DNA from: an uncultured Prevotellaceae bacterium
GTDB taxonomy: Bacteria; Bacteroidota; Bacteroidia; Bacteroidales; Bacteroidaceae
Assembly (NCBI GenBank): GCA_902784755.1
Contig: CACZVX010000001.1
Coordinates: forward strand, 1 to 64,000
DNA length: 64,000 nucleotides
Direction of reading: 5' to 3'
Shown here: piece after piece, positions 1 to 7,540 of the stretch
How the letters are laid out: each line of letters begins with the position of its first letter
How positions within the stretch are numbered: position 1 is the first letter of the stretch
Notes under the pieces: generated by a model
The model's input: only the letters and a program-made list of their open reading frames with translations
Told to the model about the DNA's origin: nothing
Database searches by the model: none
Made by a program: the position numbers and the translations under genes

Positions 1-593
1 ACGGGCTGAAGGGTGGCTCCTGACATCCAGCGGTAGGTCTCGTCGCTGAAGTATTTCAAATCGATGTTGGCGGCATCGATATAGGGGGCGATTTGCTGTA
101 GGGGTTCGTCGTTGATATAGCCGGCGGAGACGAGCACGTTCAGCATTTTGTTGTCGTGGGCTAGACGGGCGCAGTCGAGGGTGTATTCATACCACGTGAG
201 GGGTTCGGTGTAGGTGTAGGCAATGATGTGCTGACGGTGATTGCGGGCCAGTGAAATCAGGTCTTTTGGGGAGAGCGGGTAGTAGTCGGTATCGGCAGGG
301 CGTATCTGTGAGATGTCGTGGTTCTGACAGCCTTTGCAGCGGAGGTTACAGCCGGTGCAGGCGAGCGAGAGGCATTTCTCGCCGGGGTGGAAATGATAGA
401 GGGGTTTCTTCTCGATGGGGTCGATGGCGAGTGCACAGGGATGGCCATAGGCCTCGGAATAGAGGGTGCCTTCGCGGTTTACGCGACTGCGGCAGCGTCC
501 ACGGCCGTCGGGTTTGATGAGGCACTGGTGGGGGCAGAGTTCGCAACGGACGACATGGTCCTCCAGTTTCTTATAATATAAGCACTCTTTCAT
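1..593 (-). CDS. amrS: AmmeMemoRadiSam system radical SAM enzyme (AmrS), 3' end outside window
   Basis: The reading frame starts at ATG 593 and stays open to the window edge, giving about 197 N-terminal residues. Four Cys in the first 34 residues (C17, C20, C24, C34) and the segment with C82, C86 and C89 (CNLRCKGC, a CX3CX2C radical-SAM cluster motif followed by QN) match the AmrS family, which is usually about 330-390 residues. The protein should bind a 4Fe-4S cluster and S-adenosylmethionine in the cytoplasm. The reaction of the family is not established. The next gene upstream on the same strand is the Memo-AMMECR1 fusion, which is the classical partner pair, so family assignment is strong. 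The intergenic distance of 324 bases makes co-transcription uncertain. Confidence 0.9.
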   Translation of the reverse strand, partial: MKECLYYKKLEDHVVRCELCPHQCLIKPDGRGRCRSRVNREGTLYSEAYGHPCALAIDPIEKKPLYHFHPGEKCLSLACTGCNLRCKGCQNHDISQIRPADTDYYPLSPKDLISLARNHRQHIIAYTYTEPLTWYEYTLDCARLAHDNKMLNVLVSAGYINDEPLQQIAPYIDAANIDLKYFSDETYRWMSGATLQP

Positions 594-917
594 GTTTGTA
601 AGGGGGTTATGGGTTAAGCGTCCTTCGGGCTGGTTAAATTTGAGTATGACGATGACTATGACGATGACTTTTTGTACACAGAGACATAGAGACACGGAGT
701 TTATTTTTTGTCGAACACAGAATTACTTCCCTTCGGTCAGTGACACATTTCTTATGTTCACTATGGTACGTTCACAAAAATTTTCGTTGTTTTTCTGTGA
801 ATTTTGTTTTGTCACGTATGCATTAGCGTAAATGCTTCAGTGTTTTTTTGTGAGTTCTGTGTTCCATTACTATCACTCATCACTCTTCACTCCATTCCCG
901 AGCCTTCCCGTAGCCTT
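594..917. other. Intergenic region with short repeats, no gene seen
   Basis: No convincing protein or RNA gene is visible. It holds a 12-bp direct repeat (TATGACGATGAC at 645-656 and 657-668), a tract of the type ACACAGAGACATAGAGACAC near 676-700, and cactcatcactcttcact tracts at 871-892 and 918-929. The last tract runs into the 3' end of the Memo-AMMECR1 gene and encodes its final residues and stop. Confidence 0.6.
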
Positions 918-2438
918 TCACTCTTCACTAAATAAGATGGCTTCGTAGGTGTAGAGCTCGGCATCTTTCCAGCCGTACCAGCCAATGCCGGCCTTGTCCT
1001 GGGCACAATGGCCAAGGAACTCTTCTTTCGTCCAATCCACTTCGTAAGCCACTTGAGGCAGGAAGGTGCCGCTGCGGTAGCCTTGGCGCATGTAGATGCC
1101 CTGACGGCCATAGTGGAACTCGCTGATGTCGTGGATGCGCTTCAGGGGTGTGAGCACGGAGATTTCAATCTCGATGTCCTTTAGTTCGTTAGCGGTAACG
1201 GAGGGGAAACGGGGGTCTCCGAAGGCTGCCGAACGAGCCATCTCGACAACTGTCTTACCGAGGGGAATGTCTTCACCGAAATGCCCGATGCAACCACGCA
1301 GACGTCCGTTCTTATGGAGGGTGACGAAGGCGCCGAGGGGCGTCATCAGCTTCTCGCTGAGATGGCTGATGGAGGTAGGACGACGGTTCAGGCTGTCGGT
1401 GATGCTGGTGCGTGCCAGTTGGAGGAGTGTCTGTTTCTCCGAGGCGGTGAGGGTGTAGGCGGATGGGTCCTGTGGCTGGGGATAGACGATGTAGGAATGA
1501 TAGCCCACAACACGGTCTTTCTCACCATAGGGACTGTCGCCGGAATTGCGGTAGAGCACGTGTTCCACATGAAGCTGCGTGTTGCGCTGGGTGTAAATCA
1601 ACAAGGTGAAAAGGCCTGATGAACCGCAGGCGCTGGTGGCCAGTCCTGTGATGCGTTCGCGGGTGTTGCGGTCGATGGCATTGGCGAGCATCTGTACGTT
1701 GCCGCTCTCGATGGCTTCGCCCGTGCGTCCGTCGGCAAGGAGCGCGTCTTTATAGGCGGGATAATGGCTGAAGTCGGAGGATATAACGAAAAGGTTGTGC
1801 TCGTTGAACCAGGGCGCGAGGGCCTCGTTCAGATCGACGAGCTTGTCGAATTCGTCGGTGGAGATGATGACGGGCACGATGGGCGGCATCTCCTTCAGGT
1901 GGTATTGCAGGAAGGGAATCTCCACCTCCAGACAATGTTCGCGGTCATGGGCACGAGGGTCATACTTGAAAAGCTCGGGATTCCGGGCAGTCAACTTGCG
2001 GCACGCCTCGGTATCGACGGGCACTTCGCCGAGAGGCGTGGCATAGTGGGTGACGGCAGTATTGACTGACACGGCATCGAGCCACACCTGATGACTGGGA
2101 CCGATGAGGAACACCCGTTCGTAGTGTTTAGAGGGAAGGATGCGGGCAAAGGCTGAGGCGGCCACTTCACCGGAAAACACCCATCCAGCATGGGGCACGA
2201 TGACGGCCTGAATGTCGGTGCGTTGCTCACAACCGGTAAAGGGCTTGAAGCAGTCCTTCAGTTGTTTTTCCACTTCTTCACGTCCGCGGGGATAGAAACT
2301 TCCTGCCACGGCAGTTGGTCTGACGGTCTTTTCCATAGTTGTATCTTGTGTTTCCGTATTTCTTACCTTCGAACCGCTACAGGCCATGGCGTTGACCATG
2401 GCAAGGAGAAGCAGCAGGAGGGCATGGGGATTTTTCAT
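918..2438 (-). CDS. Memo-AMMECR1 fusion (AmmeMemoRadiSam proteins B and A), putative lipoprotein
   Basis: A 506-residue protein. Residues about 35-320 are the Memo family: it begins with the typical VRPTAVAGSFYP and carries the conserved His-containing segments VPHAGWVFSG, GPSHQVW, EHCLEVEIPF and SSDFSHY. Residues about 325-505 are the AMMECR1 domain with GRLRGCIGHF and DPRFPSVT. I chose ATG 2438 because it gives a short lipoprotein signal (hydrophobic run, then AMAC at residues 17-20). A Met at 2336 would instead give a cytosolic Memo start, so localisation is ambiguous. It follows porQ by 84 bases on the same strand and precedes amrS. Memo, AMMECR1 and AmrS co-occur widely, but the biochemical function is unknown. 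The last codons lie in a repeated agtgaagagtga tract. Confidence 0.88.
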   Translation of the reverse strand: MKNPHALLLLLLAMVNAMACSGSKVRNTETQDTTMEKTVRPTAVAGSFYPRGREEVEKQLKDCFKPFTGCEQRTDIQAVIVPHAGWVFSGEVAASAFARILPSKHYERVFLIGPSHQVWLDAVSVNTAVTHYATPLGEVPVDTEACRKLTARNPELFKYDPRAHDREHCLEVEIPFLQYHLKEMPPIVPVIISTDEFDKLVDLNEALAPWFNEHNLFVISSDFSHYPAYKDALLADGRTGEAIESGNVQMLANAIDRNTRERITGLATSACGSSGLFTLLIYTQRNTQLHVEHVLYRNSGDSPYGEKDRVVGYHSYIVYPQPQDPSAYTLTASEKQTLLQLARTSITDSLNRRPTSISHLSEKLMTPLGAFVTLHKNGRLRGCIGHFGEDIPLGKTVVEMARSAAFGDPRFPSVTANELKDIEIEISVLTPLKRIHDISEFHYGRQGIYMRQGYRSGTFLPQVAYEVDWTKEEFLGHCAQDKAGIGWYGWKDAELYTYEAILFSEE

Positions 2439-2522
2439 TTGATAAAAGGATTTCAAGTTTTGCGTGTCGCTCAACTTCAGGTGCGAGCGCATCAATCTCT
2501 GATTTATGCTCTGGGAACGGGT

Positions 2523-3473
2523 TCAGAGACTGTAGGAAAGATTGATCATCAGGGAGGAACTCGACACGTGGTACTTGCCATAGGCTACCTGAAGTTTGAA
2601 ACGTTCCAACTGAATACCAGCACCCAGCGAGATGCCTGCTCCGTGACTGCTTCCTCTCTCTTCATCGTTGGACACAATCTTCATTTCGTTGGCTCTGCGG
2701 AGGTTATAACCTGCTGCCACATAGAACTGCTCGCCGAGTAGAACGTCGATGCCGAAGACCCAGTGGTTGATGAACTTGTAGTTCCAATGCGTGAGGTCAA
2801 CAAGTGAGGCTGAGAGCCGAAGGGGACTGTTGCCGAGGCGCTTGGTGGCACCCACCATCACGTCGATGGGCATCTTGCCGTATTCCTCTTCGTAGGCGTC
2901 CACTTCACCGCCCAAATTGCGGGCCACCGCCGAGAAACTCCAGTCGGTATCGGGGTTGTAGTAGTTGAGTCCGAGGTCCACGCCCACGGCGATGGAATTG
3001 AACTGACCGATATAGCTGGTGATAAATTTCGCGGTGATGCCACCCATGAGATTTTTGGCCAGAAGGTAGCTGAAGGCACCTTCGATGGCAATGTCGCGTG
3101 CCGAGAAATCGCCCGTCTGGATGTTGCTGGCATCGGTCTCCTTCATAGTGCCGTAGTCCACGTATTGCGCCATGGCCGCCCACGAAGCTTTCTCGTTGAT
3201 GGTGCGCGAGAAAGAGGCGCTGCCCGTGACGGCTCCTTGCATGTAGGTCATGAAATTGAGGTTCATGGTCTTGTCGCCTACACTTCCCAGAAGAGCGGGA
3301 TTGTTGAACGTCAGCGTGGGATCGTCCTCGATGATGGTGATATTGTCGCCACCCAATGCCGCAGCATGCGCACTCACGGGAAGGCGCAGGAAATTGTATT
3401 GCGTCTGGCTCTCCTGACCCTCTGCCAACAAGGCAAAGAGTAGGGCGAGAAGCGAAAATACCACTTTTTTCAT
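2523..3473 (-). CDS. porQ: Type IX secretion system protein PorQ
   Basis: A 316-residue outer-membrane beta-barrel protein with a cleavable signal peptide (about residues 1-19, ending LLAEGQ). The N-terminus after cleavage (YNFLRLPVSAHAAALGG, then DDPTLTFNNPALL) is the typical PorQ/PorV-type start, and many amphipathic strands follow, ending in a C-terminal aromatic/Leu residue (SLSYSL). Length fits the family, about 310-340 residues. PorQ is an outer-membrane component associated with the T9SS in Bacteroidetes. A PorE-like protein is encoded at 28528-30603, which supports a functional T9SS. The promoter box lies 21 bases upstream of the ATG. Family assignment is firm. The exact role of PorQ in secretion is less settled. 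Confidence 0.88.
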   Translation of the reverse strand: MKKVVFSLLALLFALLAEGQESQTQYNFLRLPVSAHAAALGGDNITIIEDDPTLTFNNPALLGSVGDKTMNLNFMTYMQGAVTGSASFSRTINEKASWAAMAQYVDYGTMKETDASNIQTGDFSARDIAIEGAFSYLLAKNLMGGITAKFITSYIGQFNSIAVGVDLGLNYYNPDTDWSFSAVARNLGGEVDAYEEEYGKMPIDVMVGATKRLGNSPLRLSASLVDLTHWNYKFINHWVFGIDVLLGEQFYVAAGYNLRRANEMKIVSNDEERGSSHGAGISLGAGIQLERFKLQVAYGKYHVSSSSLMINLSYSL

Positions 3474-3494
3474 CTATTTTATTTATTTTAAGTG

Positions 3495-3502
3495 CAAAGA
3501 TA
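3495..3502 (-). promoter_or_regulatory. Bacteroidetes -7 box for porQ
   Basis: TATCTTTG on the minus strand, 21 bases before the porQ ATG. It is back to back with the box for the TonB-family gene on the other strand. Confidence 0.65.
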
Positions 3503-3515
3503 CGCCATTTTTGTC

Positions 3516-3523
3516 TATCTTTG
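3516..3523 (+). promoter_or_regulatory. Bacteroidetes -7 box for the TonB-family gene
   Basis: TATCTTTG on the plus strand, 53 bases before the GTG start at 3577. A clear TTTG -33 element at the usual distance is not evident. Confidence 0.6.
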
Positions 3524-3576
3524 CAAAGAATTTTGATATTCTTCGAAAGATATAACGGAAATTTTTCGCGTTTAGT

Positions 3577-4281
3577 GTGGAGATAAAGAAATCATATCGA
3601 GCAGATCTGGAGCATCGGCGGGGCTGGTTTTTCCTGATTGGACTGGCCGTTGCAATCGGTCTGATAGCTCTTGCAATGAACATCTCGTTCAATCCCGGTG
3701 AAGAGAAAATGGATGAGGAAATGCTCGAGAAGATTGTTCAGGACCTGGAACTCAAACGGCCTGACGAAAACATGATGGCCTATCAGATGCCGGAGGAGAA
3801 ACCCGAAATGAAGGCCAAGCTCAACGTGGTGGAGACGCCCAAAACGGAAGAGATGACTGAAGAGTTGAAGAAAGATCAGGAGAAACAACTCGACGGGGAG
3901 GGTGCGAAGGAAGAAAAGGAAAAGGCTGAGCCCATCATTCCGCCTGAGGTGGAAGATAAGGAGAACCCGTTGAATTTCAGGGTCGTGGAGCGTTTACCTG
4001 AGTTTCCCGGGGGGCCTGTGGAGTTCATGAAATGGCTGACGCGCAATCTGAAATATCCTGCTTCGGCCCAACAACAGAAGATAGAGGGCCGCGTGGTTGT
4101 TTCGTTTATCATCAACAAGGACGGTACCACGAGTGACATCAAGGTGACTAAGTCTGCCACCCCTGTTCTCGACCGTGAAGCCCTCCGCGTGATCCGGATG
4201 ATGCCGAAATGGAAGGCTGGTGAAGACCATGGCAAGCCCTGTCGCACGATGATGGCCATCCCGGTGGTGTTTGCATTATGA
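3577..4281 (+). CDS. TonB family protein (energy transducer)
   Basis: A 234-residue inner-membrane-anchored periplasmic protein, starting with GTG. Residues 1-16 are cytoplasmic, about 17-34 form one transmembrane helix (FFLIGLAVAIGLIALAM), residues about 45-130 are a charged Glu/Lys/Pro-rich periplasm-spanning linker, and residues about 140-234 are the TonB C-terminal domain with FPGGPVEFMKWL, RVVVSFIINKDG and ALRVIRMMPKWKAG. It should transmit proton-motive energy to outer-membrane receptors. ExbB/ExbD genes are elsewhere (14.3-16.3 kb). It is followed by the polyprenyl synthase gene after 38 bases, so those genes are probably co-transcribed. Confidence 0.9.
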   Translation: MEIKKSYRADLEHRRGWFFLIGLAVAIGLIALAMNISFNPGEEKMDEEMLEKIVQDLELKRPDENMMAYQMPEEKPEMKAKLNVVETPKTEEMTEELKKDQEKQLDGEGAKEEKEKAEPIIPPEVEDKENPLNFRVVERLPEFPGGPVEFMKWLTRNLKYPASAQQQKIEGRVVVSFIINKDGTTSDIKVTKSATPVLDREALRVIRMMPKWKAGEDHGKPCRTMMAIPVVFAL

Positions 4282-4319
4282 AAATATAATCTGGCTATCC
4301 TGCTAAAGAATAAAGATAT

Positions 4320-5294
4320 ATGAAAACATCTGATGAAATCCTGAGTCTCATCAATGAGTACCTCGACAACTTGCCATATGAACGCAAGCCAGCGGGACTC
4401 TATGACCCCATCAAGTATGTGCTCTCGATAGGCGGCAAACGCATCAGGCCTACGCTGATGCTACTGGCTTATAACCTCTATAAAGAGGACCCCGAGCGCA
4501 TTCTTTCATCGGCTGTCGCCTTGGAAACCTATCATAACTATACGCTACTCCATGACGACCTGATGGATAATGCCAGCGTGCGCCGCGGACAACCTACCGT
4601 GCATAAGAAATGGGACGCTAACACGGCTATTCTCTCGGGCGACTCGATGCTGGTGCTGGCCTATGAGCGCATGGCCAAATGCCCCGTGGAGAAACTCAAG
4701 CCCGTGCTTGACCTTTTCACGGAGACTGCGCTGGAAATAGGTGAAGGCCAACAATACGACATGGACTTCGAGACGCGTAACGATGTGCGGGAGGAGGAAT
4801 ATATTGAGATGATACGACTCAAGACCAGTGTGCTGCTGGCATGTGCCACGAAGATGGGGGCTATTCTGGCCGATGCTCCTCAGGAGGATGCTGATAATCT
4901 CTATAAGTTCGGTGAGCAAATGGGGCTTGCCTTCCAGTTGCAAGACGATTACCTGGATGTCTATGGCGACCCCGAAGTGTTTGGCAAGGCCATCGGCGGT
5001 GATATTCTTTGTAATAAGAAAACTTACATGCTCATCAATGCCTTCAATCTGGCTAATGATGAGCAGCGCAAGAGACTCCAGCAATGGGTGAACGCCGAGA
5101 ATCCTGATCCGAGGCAAAAGATTGAAGCCGTGACTCAAATCTATAATGAAATAGGTATCAGTCAGTTAGCCGAACAAAAGATAAAGCATTACTTTAATGA
5201 AAGTCGTAAGTATCTGGAAGCCATAAATTTGCCTAAAGAACGTAAATTAGAACTTGAGGCATATACGGATAAAATGATGAAGCGAAACTATTAA
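4320..5294 (+). CDS. Polyprenyl diphosphate synthase family protein
   Basis: A 324-residue trans-prenyltransferase. It has the first Asp-rich motif DDLMD preceded by LLHD (about residues 78-84), the GGKRIRP isoprenoid-binding segment, and the second Asp-rich motif QDDYLD (about residue 210), followed by GKAIGGDI. These bind Mg2+ and the allylic and isopentenyl diphosphates. The product chain length (farnesyl, geranylgeranyl or longer) cannot be settled from reading, so no symbol is given. It sits in a plus-strand cluster with the TonB-family gene and an unknown gene 5 bases downstream. Confidence 0.9.
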   Translation: MKTSDEILSLINEYLDNLPYERKPAGLYDPIKYVLSIGGKRIRPTLMLLAYNLYKEDPERILSSAVALETYHNYTLLHDDLMDNASVRRGQPTVHKKWDANTAILSGDSMLVLAYERMAKCPVEKLKPVLDLFTETALEIGEGQQYDMDFETRNDVREEEYIEMIRLKTSVLLACATKMGAILADAPQEDADNLYKFGEQMGLAFQLQDDYLDVYGDPEVFGKAIGGDILCNKKTYMLINAFNLANDEQRKRLQQWVNAENPDPRQKIEAVTQIYNEIGISQLAEQKIKHYFNESRKYLEAINLPKERKLELEAYTDKMMKRNY

Positions 5295-5299
5295 AAACG

Positions 5300-5998
5300 A
5301 TGCCATACCGACGACTACCCAAAACGGATGCCGCCCGACTGAAGGCGTTGAAAACGTTGCTTGATAACAACGAAATCTATACTGTGCGCAATCGTTTCAT
5401 TGATTGGCAGACTCTCAATAAAGCCCAGCCTGCTTACGACCGTTTGTTGACCGCTTGTGAGCAATACCGTTTGACGATGGCCGCTCAGATTCGTAACCGG
5501 AACAAGATGGAGCGTTCGATGCAACTGGCTCAAGTTTATTTGAGTCATTTCATCCGCGTGCTCTTGATGTCGGTGGAGCGTGGAGAAATCAAGAAACAGA
5601 ATTTGGCCCTCTATGGGTTGTCGGTGGAAGAGCCTGGTGTGCCCAATATGGTTTCCATAAAAGCCCTGACGGAGTGGGGAAAGAAGATTGTGGAAGGCGA
5701 GACTGCCCGCCTGAAGAAGGGTGGACGTCCCATCTATAATCCCTCCATCGGTATGGTGAACACCCATTATGACATTTTCCTCACGGCCAGTAATCAGCAG
5801 CAAGAATTGCAAAACAAAACCAAGCGAGCAGCAGCTGATGTGGACAGGCTACGTCCGGAAGTGGATGAGATTTTGCTCGACCTTTGGAATCAGATAGAGA
5901 AGCATTTTGAGAATGAGCCTCCTGAGGTGCGTTTCAAGAAGTGCCGTGAGTTTGGCGTCGTCTATTATTATCGTCGTCATGAACCTCATGATTATTAA
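5300..5998 (+). CDS. Conserved hypothetical protein
   Basis: A 232-residue soluble protein that I cannot assign. It has no signal peptide or membrane helix. It is rich in Arg/Lys/Gln and predicted mainly helical: a first half with QIRNRNKMERSMQLAQVYLSHFIRVLLMSVERGEI and a second half with a Gln/Asn segment (ASNQQQELQNKTKRAAADVDRL style) that could form a coiled coil, then a C-terminus with CREFGVVYYYRRHEPHDY. It starts 5 bases after the polyprenyl synthase stop and is followed by tatD, so it is likely co-transcribed with both. The tight spacing and normal codon use indicate a real gene. Confidence 0.75.
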   Translation: MPYRRLPKTDAARLKALKTLLDNNEIYTVRNRFIDWQTLNKAQPAYDRLLTACEQYRLTMAAQIRNRNKMERSMQLAQVYLSHFIRVLLMSVERGEIKKQNLALYGLSVEEPGVPNMVSIKALTEWGKKIVEGETARLKKGGRPIYNPSIGMVNTHYDIFLTASNQQQELQNKTKRAAADVDRLRPEVDEILLDLWNQIEKHFENEPPEVRFKKCREFGVVYYYRRHEPHDY

Positions 5999-6007
5999 TA
6001 CTTTAAT

Positions 6008-6036
6008 CTTTAAATTTGAAACCTGAAACCTATAAC
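6008..6036. repeat. Dispersed TTGAAACCTGAAAC-type intergenic repeat
   Basis: The segment contains TTGAAACCTGAAACCTATAA. A second copy, differing by one base in that core (TTGAAACCTGAAACTTATAA), lies at 33471-33515 between lutA and lutB. Here it runs directly into the tatD reading frame where the start codon should be. Confidence 0.65.
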
Positions 6037-6850
6037 CTTCATAGATACCCATGCTCATCTGGATGGTGAAGAGTTCAAAGATGATCTTCCCGAGGTGATT
6101 GCACGTGCTAAAGAAGCAGGTGTGTGTAAGATATTCATCCCCGCCATCGACCTTCCTTCCACGCATACCGTGATGGAAGTATGTCGGCAATATCCTGACT
6201 ATGCCTATCCCATGATAGGTCTTCATCCTGAAGAGGTAAAAGCTGATTGGAAGGACGTCTTGAAAGAGATGAGAGCCCTTCTCACGTCCCCGAAGGGGAG
6301 AAACTATGACTCCCTCCCCTTTGAGGAGGGTCGGGGAGAGGTTCTCGCCATCGGTGAAGTAGGCCTCGACTACTATTGGAGCCGGGAGTTTGAAAAGGAA
6401 CAGCTGGAGGCTTTCGAAGAGCAGGTGAAATGGTCTGTCGAGACTCGTCTGCCATTGATGATTCATTGTAGGAAGGCGCAGAACGAAATGGTCAGCTTAT
6501 TGAAGAAATACAAGGAAGACCTCCCTGGAGGAGTCTTCCATTGTTTCACGGGCAATGAACGAGAGGCAGAAGAACTCCTCCAGTTCCCGCGTTTTGTCTT
6601 GGGCATTGGTGGTGTGCTGACATTCAAGAAAAGTCATTTGCCTGAAGTGCTCCCTGCCGTGGTTCCCTTGGATCGTATCGTTCTGGAAACCGACAGTCCC
6701 TATATGGCGCCGGTTCCCATGCGTGGCAAGCGAAACGAAAGTGCCTATGTGAAGCTAGTTTTGGAGAAGTTGGCGGAGAGTTATGGCGTAAGTCCTGAAG
6801 TAATAGCCGAAAAGACCAATGCCAATGTGACCCGGGTTTTTGGCATTTAG
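6032..6850 (+). CDS. tatD: TatD family metal-dependent hydrolase/DNase
   Basis: The TatD fold is complete: DTHAHLDG (metal ligands), EVGLDYYW, MIHCRKA, FHCFTGN and the C-terminal ETDSPYMAPVP. This is an amidohydrolase-superfamily enzyme, probably a metal-dependent nuclease. There is no ATG, GTG or TTG before the first catalytic motif: the last in-frame stop is 6017-6019, and only CTG 6023, ATA 6032 or ATA 6041 precede DTHAHLD. The first normal start (GTG 6095) would delete the HxH motif. I give ATA 6032 because it yields a family-like N-terminus. A dispersed repeat abuts this point. A GC-rich palindrome at 6286-6340 inserts about 16 extra residues before EVLAIGEVGLDYYW. Both oddities leave the enzyme core intact. 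Function is likely retained if initiation works. Confidence 0.85.
   Translation: MTFIDTHAHLDGEEFKDDLPEVIARAKEAGVCKIFIPAIDLPSTHTVMEVCRQYPDYAYPMIGLHPEEVKADWKDVLKEMRALLTSPKGRNYDSLPFEEGRGEVLAIGEVGLDYYWSREFEKEQLEAFEEQVKWSVETRLPLMIHCRKAQNEMVSLLKKYKEDLPGGVFHCFTGNEREAEELLQFPRFVLGIGGVLTFKKSHLPEVLPAVVPLDRIVLETDSPYMAPVPMRGKRNESAYVKLVLEKLAESYGVSPEVIAEKTNANVTRVFGI
6286..6340. repeat. GC-rich palindromic element inside tatD
   Basis: It comprises TCCCCGAAGGGGA (6287-6299) and CTCCCTCCCCTTTGAGGAGG followed by GTCGGGGAG (about 6310-6338). It encodes roughly SPKGRNYDSLPFEEGRGEV, which has no counterpart in ordinary TatD proteins. Related elements occur at 18347-18377, 25180-25215 and 25275-25312. Confidence 0.7.
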
Positions 6851-6906
6851 AAAAGAACTTCCGCAAGAAGAAAAATTGGTTCCGAAAGAAAAAAGTTGGG
6901 GAAAAA

Positions 6907-6938
6907 TTGTGTAAAGTGAAAGAAATGCACTAATTTTG
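6907..6938 (+). promoter_or_regulatory. Promoter for tRNA-Ser
   Basis: TTG at 6907-6909, 21 bases, then TAATTTTG at 6931-6938. It lies 36 bases before the tRNA. Confidence 0.6.
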
Positions 6939-6974
6939 CACCCGCAAACAAAATCACGCAAGTGATTCAGCTAA

Positions 6975-7062
6975 GGAGAGATGCTCGAGTGGCTGAAGAG
7001 GCACGCCTGGAAAGCGTGTAAACGTCAAAAGCGTTTCCCGGGTTCGAATCCCGGTCTCTCCG
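6975..7062 (+). tRNA. tRNA-Ser(GGA)
   Basis: An 88-nt class II tRNA with long variable arm. The acceptor stem GGAGAGA pairs with TCTCTCC (7055-7061) and the discriminator is G7062. The anticodon stem-loop is CACGC-CTGGAAA-GCGTG, so the anticodon is GGA, reading UCC/UCU. The T arm has GGTTCGAATCC. The variable arm includes AACGTCAAAAGCGTT. CCA is not encoded. The decayed region that follows may reflect past insertion near this tRNA, but I found no attachment-site repeat. Confidence 0.96.
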
Positions 7063-7097
7063 CGAAATGCGTACGCTTGTACGCATTTTCCATTTTA

Positions 7098-7136
7098 AAA
7101 ATCCGCTGACTTTTTATTAGTTAGCGGATTTTTTTG
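7098..7136 (+). terminator. Rho-independent terminator after tRNA-Ser
   Basis: AATCCGCTGAC / GTTAGCGGATT stem (7100-7110 with 7120-7130, one G-T pair) with a 9-base loop, followed by TTTTTT. Confidence 0.85.
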
Positions 7137-7216
7137 TTGGCAGAACTGCGTATTGTACGCAGTTATATGTAGAAACGTAGCGTTCGCCATTTCGCGAAAG
7201 CGTTCGCACTTTTTGT

Positions 7217-7269
7217 TGTTGGCTTCACGCCGTGCTTTTCCAGCATCTCGGCATATTTCTCCTGAGTGT
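7217..7269. repeat. 53-bp exact direct repeat, copy 1
   Basis: Identical to 10783-10835. In copy 2 the minus strand reads in frame as part of a mannitol-dehydrogenase-like fragment (TQEKYAEMLEKHGVKP). Here it is fused out of frame to the end of an STN-domain remnant. Confidence 0.9.
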
Positions 7270-7508
7270 ACGTCGTGCGCGTCTTTCACGTTTACGGTGA
7301 TACGCTGATTGGTTTTGTTACTCGACTTCATGATAAAGTTCAGCCCCGTCTGTGCTTTGACGGCAATGAAGAAGTCTTTGATTGGCACTTGGACCAGATT
7401 GAGGGTCACTTTCTTGTTTGGCAGAGCTAGGACCATGGGCGGGAGAACCGCCTGACAAGTCAGGAGCAGCAATAGGGAAACAAGCGTTTCTCTGACTTTT
7501 TCTCTCAT
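7270..7508 (-). pseudogene. 5' remnant of a TonB-dependent receptor with STN domain
   Basis: ATG 7508 starts a signal peptide (LVSLLLLLTCQAVLPPMVLA) followed by an STN domain (VTLNLVQVPIKDFFIAVKAQ, then TGLNFIMK and ITVNVKD), as found at the N-terminus of SusC/RagA-type receptors that work with FecR anti-sigma factors. After about 78 residues the homology stops at 7270, where the 53-bp repeat begins. The frame then continues through unrelated sequence to a stop at 7095. The large remainder of the receptor is missing. It lies just downstream of a FecR remnant, the normal gene order for a FecR/receptor locus. Confidence 0.8.
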
Positions 7509-7540
7509 GTTGTTTTGGATTATGATTATTTAGTGTGTTA

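Noticed and set aside
592..831. Plus-strand frame of 79 codons after amrS
   Set aside because: It begins in simple repeats and has no protein-like features or promoter.
3876..4259. 127-codon minus-strand frame inside the TonB-family gene
   Set aside because: Antisense shadow of a Glu/Lys-rich linker. The plus strand has the TonB domain.
6975..7062. Attachment site of an integrated element at tRNA-Ser
   Set aside because: The 3' end of the tRNA is not repeated downstream and no integrase gene is present. The nearby mobile remnants are only suggestive.
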